Notes under the pieces: generated by a model
What the model was told of the DNA's origin: nothing
Database searches by the model: none
Seen by the model: the letters and a program-made list of their open reading frames with translations, nothing else
Part shown: positions 22,662 to 31,106 of the stretch, piece after piece
Layout: each line of letters opens with the position of its first letter
Position numbering within the stretch: position 1 is the stretch's first letter
Origin: an uncultured Lachnospiraceae bacterium
GTDB taxonomy: Bacteria; Bacillota; Clostridia; Lachnospirales; Lachnospiraceae
Assembly: GCA_910583615.1 (NCBI GenBank)
Contig: CAJTXP010000036.1
Span: forward strand, 1 to 43,466
Direction of reading: 5' to 3'
Length of the DNA stretch: 43,466 nt
Translations under genes and position numbers: made by a program

Positions 22662-23432
22662 CTATACGATTATTTTCAGGATCTTTGTCATATGTTCTGC
22701 CGAAATCTGCCCCGGAGCAGACGCCTTCCCCACTGCTGCAAATGTCATCGCAGAACCTGTCAAACTGCCGCAGATCCGGCTTAACACCCCCATGTTTCCC
22801 ATGGACATGGTAACAACCGGAACAGCCAGAAGCTCATTTGCCGTTACGGTCGCCTGCAGAAGATTCAGAACATCCTGCGGGCATACCGGCATGACTGCAA
22901 GCTTTGCCACGTCTGCTCCCAGCTCCTCCATACGCTTCAGACGTCTTACCATCTCTTCTACGGACGGGGTTTTCTCAAAATCGTGATTTGACGCCAGAAC
23001 ATGGCAGCCTGCATTGGAGGCATGGAGCTTCTCTGTCTCCTCCGCCGTCCTTTCCTCATCCAGAAACGTCTCCACATCCACCAGATCCGCCCCTTCAGAT
23101 GCCGCAGCCTGATTCAGGCGATAGTAGTCATCCGGATCCACGGATCGGTTCCCTCCTTCCCGGGCAGTACGGAATGTAAACAGGAGCGGCTTTTTACTCA
23201 GACGTATCTTTATCCCCTTCAGGGTTTCCACGAACTCCTCTGTCCGAAAAGCATCCCTGTAGAAATCCGCCCGCCATTCCACAATATCCACCGGAAGCCT
23301 CTCTATTTCTTCAGCCCTTCTCCATATATCTTCCCTGCTGTTTTCCACAATGGGCACGCAGATCTTCGGCGTACCTTCTCCGAAGATTCCCGTCCCTGTC
23401 TGAAATACTTTTTTCTGAGATTCTTTTGCCAT
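22662..23432 (-). CDS. aroD: type I 3-dehydroquinate dehydratase
   Basis: It converts 3-dehydroquinate to 3-dehydroshikimate through a Schiff base. The 256-residue sequence has the TIM-barrel signature: IVEWRADFYRD, VLASNHDFEKTPS (catalytic His), DVAKLAVMP (Schiff-base Lys), and VTMSMGNMGVLSRI. The ATG at 23432 lies 11 nt after the aroE stop, with GGTAGGG overlapping that stop; the longer frame into aroE is rejected. It forms an aroE-aroD pair ending at a strong terminator. Confidence 0.93.
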   Translation of the reverse strand: MAKESQKKVFQTGTGIFGEGTPKICVPIVENSREDIWRRAEEIERLPVDIVEWRADFYRDAFRTEEFVETLKGIKIRLSKKPLLFTFRTAREGGNRSVDPDDYYRLNQAAASEGADLVDVETFLDEERTAEETEKLHASNAGCHVLASNHDFEKTPSVEEMVRRLKRMEELGADVAKLAVMPVCPQDVLNLLQATVTANELLAVPVVTMSMGNMGVLSRICGSLTGSAMTFAAVGKASAPGQISAEHMTKILKIIV

Positions 23433-23443
23433 TGATCTATTCC

Positions 23444-24313
23444 CTACCTGAAATATTTTTCTTTCACCAGCTCTGTCGGCATCTGTTTCCCGGTCCACAG
23501 CTCGAACGCACAGGCTCCCTGATACAAAAGCATGTACATGCCGTTGAAGGTATTACACCCAACGCGCTCCGCCATCTGAAGAAGCCTTGTCTTTCTGGGG
23601 TTATAGATCACATCTGAAACGATCAGCTCCGGATACAGATAGCTTTCATCCGGCACAAGACACACATCTTCATGAGGACTCATTCCCACGGAAGATGCAT
23701 TCACCAGGATCCGGCTCTCCCGAATACTCTCCTTCATCTGCTTCACGTCCTCAAGCTCATACATACACACCCGACAGGCTGTTCTCTGATTCACCCGGTC
23801 TGCCACCTCCTGTATGGCATCCCAGGAATTTCCTTTTCTTGCAATCAGGTCAATCTTCGGTACTCCATCCACCGCCGCCTGGGCAATAATGGAAGCGGCT
23901 GCTCCTCCGGCGCCCAGAAGCGTCATTTTTCCTCCGATGATATCATAACCTGCATCCCTGACAGCGGTCATATAACCTTTGCCATCCGTATTATAACCGG
24001 TCAGCATACCGTTCTCCTGAACCACCGTGTTAACCGCCCCGATCAGGCATGCCTCCTCAGACAGCACATCTGCCCGTTCATGCATCCGTCTTTTATGAGG
24101 CATGGTACAGTTAAAGCCTCTTGCATTCACTGCGATCAGTCCATCCACCGCCTTTTCAAACTGTTCCGGCGCCACATCAAAAGCCAGATATACATAATCC
24201 AGTCCGTGAAAGCGAAACGATTCATTATGCATAGCCGGCGACACACTGTGGGACACCGGACTTCCCAGAAGGCAGGTAAGTCCCGTATGGCCTGTAATCT
24301 GTCTTTTCTCCAT
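23444..24313 (-). CDS. aroE: shikimate dehydrogenase
   Basis: It reduces 3-dehydroshikimate to shikimate with NADPH, the step after AroD. The 289-residue sequence has the substrate motif SPVSHSVSPAMHNESF, the catalytic Lys in FNCTMPHKRRM (usual form NVTIPHK), the nucleotide-binding loop LLGAGGAAASI, and a late SDVIYNPRKTRLLQ. The ATG at 24313 has GAGGAAA about 5 nt upstream; the longer frame is rejected. aroD follows directly, and aroK lies 4 kb away, so three shikimate steps are encoded here. Confidence 0.95.
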   Translation of the reverse strand: MEKRQITGHTGLTCLLGSPVSHSVSPAMHNESFRFHGLDYVYLAFDVAPEQFEKAVDGLIAVNARGFNCTMPHKRRMHERADVLSEEACLIGAVNTVVQENGMLTGYNTDGKGYMTAVRDAGYDIIGGKMTLLGAGGAAASIIAQAAVDGVPKIDLIARKGNSWDAIQEVADRVNQRTACRVCMYELEDVKQMKESIRESRILVNASSVGMSPHEDVCLVPDESYLYPELIVSDVIYNPRKTRLLQMAERVGCNTFNGMYMLLYQGACAFELWTGKQMPTELVKEKYFR

Positions 24314-24429
24314 ATTCTTTTCCTCACATATTCTATGTAAACTCACAGGCAGGACCCATGTTTTTCCCTGTGCACAAAAAAACGGAATCAATGTATGCCG
24401 CACCAATCCCGCCGTTTTGTCTGTTTTGT

Positions 24430-25593
24430 CTATCTGTCTTTCTGGAAAAATCTTGGAATCTGAATTTCCTGCTCTTCTACTGTACTTTCCGGCCTTTTAA
24501 AATTCTTCAGTCCCGGCAGCGGCTGAACCACCTGTCTTCTCTGCTCTGTCCCTCTGATGGTTCCTGCAGGATTGATTCCTGCAGGGGCTGACGCCGGCTT
24601 CACAGCTGTCGAACGGTAGGAAGAAAATCCAGCCCTGTTTCCGCTTTCCTGAAGGCCGGTTGCAATAACCGTAATGCTGACCTCGTCCGAATTGCTCGCA
24701 TCATACATTGCTCCAAAGATCACGTTCGCTTCTTCTCCCACCTGTTCCTGTACATAAGACGCAGCTTCATTTGCGTCAATCAGAGAGATGTCTCCGGAAA
24801 CATTGATGATTACGTGGCTTGCCCCTGCAATCGTCGTCTCAAGCAGAGGACTGGTAATCGCCTGCTTAACAGCCTCAAGCGCCTTATCATCGCCCCTGGC
24901 CGTACCAATACCGATGTGTGCGATCCCCTTATCTGTCATAACCGTCTGAACATCCGCAAAATCCAGATTGATCAGCGCCGGCAGATTGATCAGGTCCGTA
25001 ATCCCCTGTACCGCCTGCTGCAGAACCTCGTCCGCCTTCTTCAGCGCCTCAGGCATGGTTGTCCTTCTGTCCACGATCTCCAGAAGCTTGTCATTGGGAA
25101 TTACAATCAGCGTATCCACGGATTCCTTCAGCTTCTCGATTCCCAGAAGCGCATTATTCATCCTCTGCTTTGCTTCAAACCGAAAAGGCTTGGTCACAAC
25201 GCCGACGGTCAGGATTCCCATCTCTTTTGCCGCACGTGCAAGAACAGGCGTTGCTCCGGTTCCGGTCCCGCCGCCCATACCGCAGGTTACAAATACCATA
25301 TCAGCTCCCTGTATCGCCTCTTTCAGTTCTTCGATGCTCTCTTCTGCAGCCTTCTCTCCAATCTCAGGCTTTGCGCCTGCTCCGAGTCCTTTTGTCAGCT
25401 TTTCTCCGATCTGGATCGCTGTTGGCGCTTTACAAAGCTTGAGCGCCTGTTTATCCGTATTGACACCGATAAACTCTACTCCCCCGATCTGCTCTTCTAC
25501 CATTCTATTTACAGCATTATTCCCTGCTCCTCCAACACCGATCACGATGATACGGGCAGCTGCTTCTGTTTCATTCGTCATAATTTCCAACAA
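24430..25593 (-). CDS. ftsZ: cell division protein FtsZ
   Basis: This tubulin-like GTPase forms the division ring. It has IVIGVGGAGNNAVNRM, the tubulin signature GMGGGTGTGATP, and the T7-type loop NLDFADVQTVM. A variable linker follows and then a C-terminal tip (IQIPRFFQKDR) that binds partner proteins. The start is called as TTG at 25593: GGAGG lies 8 nt before it and the product begins (M)LEIMTNE as in relatives, whereas the ATG at 25599 is only 2 nt from the ribosome site. About 387 residues. It ends the division and wall cluster. Confidence 0.96.
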   Translation of the reverse strand: MLEIMTNETEAAARIIVIGVGGAGNNAVNRMVEEQIGGVEFIGVNTDKQALKLCKAPTAIQIGEKLTKGLGAGAKPEIGEKAAEESIEELKEAIQGADMVFVTCGMGGGTGTGATPVLARAAKEMGILTVGVVTKPFRFEAKQRMNNALLGIEKLKESVDTLIVIPNDKLLEIVDRRTTMPEALKKADEVLQQAVQGITDLINLPALINLDFADVQTVMTDKGIAHIGIGTARGDDKALEAVKQAITSPLLETTIAGASHVIINVSGDISLIDANEAASYVQEQVGEEANVIFGAMYDASNSDEVSITVIATGLQESGNRAGFSSYRSTAVKPASAPAGINPAGTIRGTEQRRQVVQPLPGLKNFKRPESTVEEQEIQIPRFFQKDR

Positions 25594-25710
25594 GGTCATA
25601 TCCTCCTTACCTTAACACATGCCAATCTGCAATGACTTTATCATATCTTTTTTTTTTCGATTACGCAACCTGTTTTTCCAATTTCCACAGTATTTTTCTG
25701 ATTTTTTGTA

Positions 25711-26463
25711 CTACCTGTTCGATTCCAGTGAAATATGTGCGCTTTCATCCGTATAATTTTTCATATCCAGCGTACCTGATTTGTCCATAAGATCCGGTTC
25801 CAGCTGTTTGATACGCGCAATCTTCTCCTCCATATGGTCTCCGGAGCCAAGCGTCACACGTACATCCCTGATCTGGAGATACATGTCATCCAGATTTCCA
25901 AGATGAAGCTCGTCCGGATCCAGACTGTACTTGGTCAGGAGCTGTGTGATTTCCAGAATCGTATCGAATATCCCCGGTTCTTCCACATTCAGGCTCTGAT
26001 ACATGGCAAGCTGGTCAAAATAAAGTCCGCTGATCAGCGGAACTCCCTGGATCTCCTCATCAGAACTCTCCACAACAATGCCGTCTTTGTCAAAATACAC
26101 GTTTTTTCCAAGATATCGGACATAGCCTACAATGTTTTTTTCATATACACGAATTGTAATACTGTCAAGGGAATCCATGCTCACCTCAAAATCATCCACG
26201 AACGGGATCTCGGGATGCTTCTGATATTTATAACGCAGATACAGATAAATCGTATTTCTGCGGTATCCTTCCCCAATTACAAAATCGGCAATCTCTTCAT
26301 TTGAATAGTGCTCGTTGCCGACAACTGTTACTTCCTTAATGTAAAAAATGCCGGCAAACAACAGCAGCAGTACCACTGCCGCTGCCAGTACTGCTGCTGT
26401 CAGTATCACCTTTTTTGGAATTTTCTTTCTGTTTCCCTGTTTCAACCTCAACACTCCTGCCAA
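25711..26463 (-). CDS. ftsQ: cell division protein FtsQ/DivIB
   Basis: A 250-residue bitopic membrane protein: basic cytoplasmic N-terminus (KQGNRKKIPKK), one membrane helix (VILTAAVLAAAVVLLLLFAG), a POTRA domain beginning YIKEVTVVGNEHYSNEEI, and an FtsQ beta domain (LPLI-type segment GVPLISGLYF). It sits between murA and ftsZ as in other clostridia and should act in the FtsQ/L/B division complex. Confidence 0.9.
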   Translation of the reverse strand: MAGVLRLKQGNRKKIPKKVILTAAVLAAAVVLLLLFAGIFYIKEVTVVGNEHYSNEEIADFVIGEGYRRNTIYLYLRYKYQKHPEIPFVDDFEVSMDSLDSITIRVYEKNIVGYVRYLGKNVYFDKDGIVVESSDEEIQGVPLISGLYFDQLAMYQSLNVEEPGIFDTILEITQLLTKYSLDPDELHLGNLDDMYLQIRDVRVTLGSGDHMEEKIARIKQLEPDLMDKSGTLDMKNYTDESAHISLESNR

Positions 26464-26480
26464 CTTCCGCTTCGCTCCAG

Positions 26481-26501
26481 CTGGTGACTGGTGACTGGTG
26501 A
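26481..26501. repeat. three tandem heptamers between ftsQ and murA
   Basis: CTGGTGA is repeated exactly three times, ending 2 nt from the murA stop. The period of 7 could vary by slippage. It lies between murA and the ribosome site of ftsQ, where copy number would alter spacing only. Confidence 0.7.
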
Positions 26502-26503
26502 CA

Positions 26504-27787
26504 TTATATCATAATTCCGAGTTTTTTCAAATCGGAATTTATATCTTCATAGCCTCTGCACACATATTCCATGCCGGAGATACAGGTCTCGCCTTCCGCC
26601 GCAAGCGCCGCCATGATCAGGGCGGCGCCTCCTCTGAGTTCTTTCGCCTCTACATGCGCTCCCTGCAGTTTCGCATTGCCGTCGATCAGGGCAAAGGAGT
26701 CTTCACTGACCACAGACGCCCCCATTTTCCTCAGTTCTTCCACAATCTGAAACCGCGCTTCAAATATCTTTTCTTCAATAAAGCTCATTCCTGATGCCGT
26801 GGACAGTGCAGCCACCAGCGCAGACTGAAGATCTGTGGGAAATCCGGGAAACGGCGCTGTAACCATATAAGGAACAGGACGACACTGACGTTCCATCCGT
26901 ACATAGATCCAGTCGTCTTCCGCTTCCACGACAGCTCCCAGCTGCTCCAAAAGCTCCGGAAGCTTCCCCAGATGAGTAACCGGCACATGAAGAAGCCGCA
27001 CTTCCCCGCAGCCCATGACCGCTCCGAATAAATAAGTCCCGGCTACAATACGGTCTGACGGAATGATATACTCTGCTGCATGCAGCTTTGGGACTCCTTT
27101 CACCGTAATTACAGGAGTTCCGTCTCCTTTGATATCAGCTCCCATTTTTCTTAAAAAGGAAGCCAGTTCCACGATCTCAGGCTCCAGAGCCGCTCCGTGC
27201 AGCACAGTCGTTCCATCCGCCAGAACTGCGGCGAGAAGTACGTTTTCTGTTGCCCCGACGCTTGGAAAATCCAGATAGACCTGCGCTCCATGCAGCATCT
27301 TAACTTTTCCGTACAGTGTATGCTCCTGATGCTCAAAAACCGCTCCCAGCTGCTCCAGCCCTCTAAGATGCAGATCGATCGGCCGTTTTCCGATCGTACA
27401 GCCTCCCGGATAGGGAATCTCCACCTGATGCATTCTTCCAAGAATGCTCCCCAGAAGCGTAACCGTGGAACGCATCTTTCCGGCGCCGCTGCATGACACC
27501 CGATAATTGCAGAGTTCTCTTGTATCCACAATCAGCATATGCCCTTCCCAGTGTATCCTGCATCCTGCATCCTCCAGAAGCTCCAGCATATGTTTCACAT
27601 CTGATATTCTGGGACAGTGATGAATGATAAATATCCCTTTTCCCAGAATGGTCGCTGCCAGAATCGGCAGCGCTGCATTTTTTGATCCCTGTACCAGCAG
27701 CTCTCCGTGCATTCTCTGCGGTCCTTTGATATACAGTTTATTTCCATCCAAATCCATTCCCTCCGGACCTGTTATCAGGTCTGCCAT
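26504..27787 (-). CDS. murA: UDP-N-acetylglucosamine 1-carboxyvinyltransferase
   Basis: It performs the first committed step of peptidoglycan synthesis and is the target of fosfomycin. The 427-residue sequence has the catalytic Cys in YPGGCTIGKRPIDLHLRG, the substrate Lys-Asn in VQGSKNAALPIL, and the late FPTDLQSALVAAL motif. Neither the ATG at 27787 nor the one at 27757 has a well-spaced ribosome site; a GGAGGG lies 1 nt from the latter. 27787 is kept as the start. It lies 27 nt below ftsW. Confidence 0.94.
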   Translation of the reverse strand: MADLITGPEGMDLDGNKLYIKGPQRMHGELLVQGSKNAALPILAATILGKGIFIIHHCPRISDVKHMLELLEDAGCRIHWEGHMLIVDTRELCNYRVSCSGAGKMRSTVTLLGSILGRMHQVEIPYPGGCTIGKRPIDLHLRGLEQLGAVFEHQEHTLYGKVKMLHGAQVYLDFPSVGATENVLLAAVLADGTTVLHGAALEPEIVELASFLRKMGADIKGDGTPVITVKGVPKLHAAEYIIPSDRIVAGTYLFGAVMGCGEVRLLHVPVTHLGKLPELLEQLGAVVEAEDDWIYVRMERQCRPVPYMVTAPFPGFPTDLQSALVAALSTASGMSFIEEKIFEARFQIVEELRKMGASVVSEDSFALIDGNAKLQGAHVEAKELRGGAALIMAALAAEGETCISGMEYVCRGYEDINSDLKKLGIMI

Positions 27788-27814
27788 TATATATCAGTAT
27801 ATGCAGATATCCGG

Positions 27815-28918
27815 TCAATGTTCTTTCTTCATATGTCTGGATACATTCAGTACCAGCCCGATCTCTGCCAGCAGGAACACAACGGATGTTCCGCCGTAGC
27901 TGATAAACGGCAGCGTAATTCCGGTATTGGGAATCGTATTCGTGACAACAGCGATATTTAAGATCACCTGGATCATGATATGACCCATAACTCCCGCTGC
28001 AAGAAATGCCCCGAACAGTTCCTGGATATGGGTGGCAATCACCATCAGACGCCAGATCAGCAGTCCGAACAGCAGGATCACGAGAAATGCGCCCGAAAGC
28101 CCGAGTTCCTCGCAGATAATGGAAAAGATCATGTCATTCTGCGCTTCCGGCACAAATCCCAGTTTCTGCATGCTGTTTCCAAGGCCAACTCCGAAGATCC
28201 CTCCGGATCCTATGGCATACAGTCCCTGCATGGTCTGATATCCTTTTTCATAGAGTTCCGGATGCCTCCAGATCGCCAGACGCTCCAGGCGATACGACTC
28301 CACGCTGAGAAAAATGCCGATAAATGCAGTTCCCATGACTCCCAGACCAATAAACGGAAGAAAACGGGGATTGGCGATGAAGATCAGTATAACGGCAATT
28401 CCCAGAATGATGATCGCAGTGCTCAGATTATTAGTTCCCACAAGCCCTACGATCGGAAGCACCTGGAGAATGACCAGAAACATGTAACGCCAGGATTTCA
28501 TATGAGAAGCATTTTTGCTGACAATCGAAGCAAGGAGAACCACGACCGCCAGCTTGGCGAATTCAGACGGCTGAAAAGAAAGCGGTCCAAGAGACAGCCA
28601 TCTTTTGGAACCGTTATACTCATCTCCGATAAAGAGCACCGCTGTAGACAGCACCAGAGAAATGCCATATCCCAGACCGGCCGCCGGAAGCCATCTTCGA
28701 TAATCAACCTGCGATACCAGATACATGGCCATCAGTCCGATGCTCGTTGCAAAAAACTGTTTTTTCAAATAATAAGCAGAGTCAGCGAACTTGACTCTGC
28801 CATTATACGCGCTTGTACTGTAGAGCACGACCAGACCAAAGACGGCAAGAATCAGAACAAGGATCAAAAGCACATAATCTACCGGTTCTCTTGTGTCCTT
28901 CTGTCTTTGAACTGCCAT
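27815..28918 (-). CDS. ftsW: FtsW/RodA-family peptidoglycan polymerase
   Basis: A 367-residue membrane protein with about ten helices. SEDS signatures are present: SVESYRLERLAIWRHPE, QGLYAIGSGGIFGVGLGNS, PEAQNDMIFSIICEELG, and GITLPFISYGGTSVVF near the end. Its place between mraY and murA in a division cluster favours FtsW (septal glycosyltransferase) over RodA. The start at 28918 has GGGAGGGGA upstream. Confidence 0.92.
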   Translation of the reverse strand: MAVQRQKDTREPVDYVLLILVLILAVFGLVVLYSTSAYNGRVKFADSAYYLKKQFFATSIGLMAMYLVSQVDYRRWLPAAGLGYGISLVLSTAVLFIGDEYNGSKRWLSLGPLSFQPSEFAKLAVVVLLASIVSKNASHMKSWRYMFLVILQVLPIVGLVGTNNLSTAIIILGIAVILIFIANPRFLPFIGLGVMGTAFIGIFLSVESYRLERLAIWRHPELYEKGYQTMQGLYAIGSGGIFGVGLGNSMQKLGFVPEAQNDMIFSIICEELGLSGAFLVILLFGLLIWRLMVIATHIQELFGAFLAAGVMGHIMIQVILNIAVVTNTIPNTGITLPFISYGGTSVVFLLAEIGLVLNVSRHMKKEH

Positions 28919-29015
28919 ACTCCCCTCCCGGATCGGATACTTCTCTTTTATGAAGTTTATGCAGTCCTTTCTACAGTAAGAACATTTTTATAGCTGAAAA
29001 TTCCGGTTCCATGTA

Positions 29016-29975
29016 TCAGACGGCAGCAAGTGCAATCAGACAGCACAGCGCTGTCACGATCGAAAAGACTGCCACCACGCGCGTCTCAGACCAGCCGCAT
29101 TTTTCAAAATGGTGATGAATCGGCGCCATTTTGAAAAAACGTTTTCCATGGGTTGCCTTAAAGTAAGTTACCTGAATGATGACGGAAAGGACCTCAACCA
29201 CATAAATAAGTCCAACGATCGGGATAAACAGCGGAAGCTTCAGCATATATGCCGTAGAAGCCACAAAGCCTCCCAGAGCCAGGGAACCGGTATCTCCCAT
29301 AAACACACTGGCAGGATAAACATTAAACAGCAAAAATCCAAGAAGTCCGCCCGTCACGGCACAGGTGACCGGAGCGATCCCGCTTCCGGTTCCGATCGCA
29401 ACCACGGTAAAAAATACCGACACCATAACCGTCACGCTGGAAGCCAGGCCATCCAGCCCGTCTGTAAAATTCGTTCCATTTACGGTTCCGATCACTGCCG
29501 CAAACAGAAGCGGAACGGAGAAGAACCCGGGGTTGAGATAAACGCCGCCGCTGAACGGAATCAGTATTTCAAATCCCACATCGGAATAAGACGCCATATA
29601 CCATGCAAAAACAGCTGTCACCAGAATCTGTCCCGCCATCTTCTGTCCCGGCGTCAGGCCTTCAGAACGCCTGAGCACGACCTTGATATAATCATCCAGA
29701 AATCCAACAATGCCAAAGCCGACCGTCACAAATAAAATCGGAATCACCTTCGGATAGTCCTTCACATAAAACAGGGAAACCACCACTACGCTGAACAGAA
29801 AAATCAGTCCCCCCATTGTCGGAGTTCCGTTTTTCTTCAGATGGGTCTGCGGTCCGTCGTCCCGGACAGTCTGCCCCACCTTCATTTTTCTGAGCACAGG
29901 AATGACCACTGGTCCTGCCGCTGCGCTTATCACAAAAGATGCAATAACAGGAACTGCAACACCATAATCCATCAT
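29016..29975 (-). CDS. mraY: phospho-N-acetylmuramoyl-pentapeptide transferase
   Basis: It makes lipid I on the cytoplasmic membrane face. The 319-residue, roughly ten-helix protein has DDGPQTHLKKNGTPTMGG, the catalytic Asp region VGFLDDYIKVV, NFTDGLDGLASS, VFMGDTGSLALGG and APIHHHFEKCGWSE. The ATG at 29975 is chosen because GAGGTGG lies 6 nt upstream; the longer frame starts inside that region. It is the first gene of mraY-ftsW-murA-ftsQ-ftsZ, behind a good promoter; murD and murG are not in the cluster. Confidence 0.96.
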   Translation of the reverse strand: MMDYGVAVPVIASFVISAAAGPVVIPVLRKMKVGQTVRDDGPQTHLKKNGTPTMGGLIFLFSVVVVSLFYVKDYPKVIPILFVTVGFGIVGFLDDYIKVVLRRSEGLTPGQKMAGQILVTAVFAWYMASYSDVGFEILIPFSGGVYLNPGFFSVPLLFAAVIGTVNGTNFTDGLDGLASSVTVMVSVFFTVVAIGTGSGIAPVTCAVTGGLLGFLLFNVYPASVFMGDTGSLALGGFVASTAYMLKLPLFIPIVGLIYVVEVLSVIIQVTYFKATHGKRFFKMAPIHHHFEKCGWSETRVVAVFSIVTALCCLIALAAV

Positions 29976-30008
29976 ACTTTTCCACCTCTTCATTCACTCA
30001 TTTATCCA

Positions 30009-30037
30009 AGTATACGTCTTTTAAAAAAAATTATCAA
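30009..30037 (-). promoter_or_regulatory. promoter of the mraY-ftsZ cluster
   Basis: TTGATA (30032-30037) and TATACT (30009-30014) on the minus strand have a 17-nt spacer rich in T. It is back to back with the tRNA-Gly promoter. Confidence 0.8.
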
Positions 30038-30067
30038 CCATTCGCGCATTCAATTTTAAAAACACTC

Positions 30068-30096
30068 TTGATTTTTTCAAACTGCTGGTATATAAT
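30068..30096 (+). promoter_or_regulatory. tRNA-Gly promoter
   Basis: TTGATT (30068-30073) and a consensus TATAAT (30091-30096), 17 nt apart, end 10 nt before the tRNA. Confidence 0.85.
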
Positions 30097-30106
30097 GACA
30101 TTGTTT

Positions 30107-30177
30107 GCAGGTATAGTTCATCGGTAGAATGCCAGCTTCCCAAGCTGGAGAGGGGGGTTCGATTCCCCTTACCTGCT
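30107..30177 (+). tRNA. tRNA-Gly, anticodon CCC
   Basis: A 71-nt cloverleaf: acceptor GCAGGTA / TACCTGC with discriminator T, anticodon stem CCAGC / GCTGG with loop TTCCCAA (anticodon CCC, reading GGG), and T arm with GTTCGATTC. CCA is not encoded. Seven Ts follow, then within 21 nt the ribosome site and start of the next gene. Confidence 0.95.
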
Positions 30178-30204
30178 TTTTTTAGTATAAAGGAGGTTTA
30201 GAAA

Positions 30205-30459
30205 ATGGCAAGAGGAGTTAGAAAACCCGTTACCTACACTGGAAAAGCAGCAAAGATTCATGAGAAAGTTCTCAAACTGGAGACTGAGCTGAAAGCCGCA
30301 AAAGAAGAGTTAAAGACTGCGTACAAAGAGCAGCTGAAAGAAGAAAAGCTGGCGAAGCAGAAGGCGCAGAAAGAAAACCGGGAAAAACTTCTTAAAGTGA
30401 TTGAAGATTCCGGAAAGAGCCCGGAAGAAATTATGGAGCTGTTAAAAGAGCATTCCTGA
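30205..30459 (+). CDS. small Lys/Glu-rich coiled-coil protein (84 aa)
   Basis: The sequence begins MARGVRKPVTYTGKAAKIHE. A long charged helix follows, dominated by Lys, Glu and Ala with a heptad pattern (KVLKLETELKAAKEELKTAY), then a short second segment (DSGKSPEEIMELLKEH). It has no signal or membrane segment. The N-terminal patch is basic; nucleic acid binding is possible but not shown. A strong ribosome site (AAAGGAGG) precedes the ATG. The gene begins 27 nt after tRNA-Gly with no promoter in between and ends before a strong terminator, so both may come from one transcript. No family function is known to me. Confidence 0.8.
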   Translation: MARGVRKPVTYTGKAAKIHEKVLKLETELKAAKEELKTAYKEQLKEEKLAKQKAQKENREKLLKVIEDSGKSPEEIMELLKEHS

Positions 30460-30562
30460 TACGACGGGTAAATCTTATCATGTATATTGATCTGCAGACA
30501 GACTGCCGCAGAGTGCGCTTTTTCATTTCCTGCAACGCTGTGCAGACAGAAACAGACCACAG

Positions 30563-30625
30563 ACCGGCTTTCCCTGTCTCATGCGGACATTTGTATCCGC
30601 ACGAGACAGGGAAAGCCGGTTTTTT
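30563..30625 (+). terminator. very strong intrinsic terminator
   Basis: A near-perfect hairpin (ACCGGCTTTCCCTGTCTC at 30563-30580 with its complement at 30603-30620, plus an inner GCGGA / TCCGC stem) is followed by TTTTTT on the plus strand. It ends the 84-aa gene transcript and faces the end of the ATP synthase operon. Confidence 0.92.
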
Positions 30626-30636
30626 CACTTCATCTA

Positions 30637-31101
30637 TTATCTGCTTTTTCCATATCCGCCCGTGGAGCCGCTCTGGCGCCTGTCCGGCGAAGCCGTGAAC
30701 CGTTCTGTTTCCTTGAGCCGCACCAGCGCCCGCGCCATGGCAGCCTGCGTCATATGATATTCCTGCACGCTCTGCTTCTGCCGCAGCTTCTCCCTGGCAC
30801 GCTCCAGTGCTTCTCTGGCACGGTTCGCATCCACTTCCTCCGGCCGCTCGATCACATCTGCCAGAAGTACGGCGCGGTTATGCGCGATCTGACAGAATCC
30901 CTGTCCGACCGCCGCATACTCCCAGTCTCCGTTTTCTTCCACCTGCAGCCGCATCTCCCCTGCCCTGATCGCAATGATCATTTCCTCATGATGCGCCATA
31001 ACCGCCTGTTCGCCATCCAGCCCTGGTATGATCAGGCAATGACAGGGACCTTCGTAGAAGATCCTTCGGCTGGTTATAATTTTCAAACGAAATACTGACA
31101 T
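30637..31101 (-). CDS. atpC: ATP synthase epsilon subunit
   Basis: A 154-residue F1 epsilon subunit. It has an N-terminal beta sandwich (SVFRLKIITSRRIFYEGPCH; LDGEQAVMAHHEEMIIAIRA) and a C-terminal helical pair (DANRAREALERAREKLRQK) that can inhibit ATP hydrolysis. The C-terminal tail (RQSGSTGGYGKSR) extends past the usual end. It is the last gene of the operon, 5 nt after atpD. Confidence 0.93.
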   Translation of the reverse strand: MSVFRLKIITSRRIFYEGPCHCLIIPGLDGEQAVMAHHEEMIIAIRAGEMRLQVEENGDWEYAAVGQGFCQIAHNRAVLLADVIERPEEVDANRAREALERAREKLRQKQSVQEYHMTQAAMARALVRLKETERFTASPDRRQSGSTGGYGKSR

Positions 31102-31106
31102 TCACG

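Noticed and set aside
27980..28993. 337-codon plus-strand open frame
   Set aside because: It is the mirror of ftsW; its composition (many His, Gln, Lys) is typical of antisense translation.
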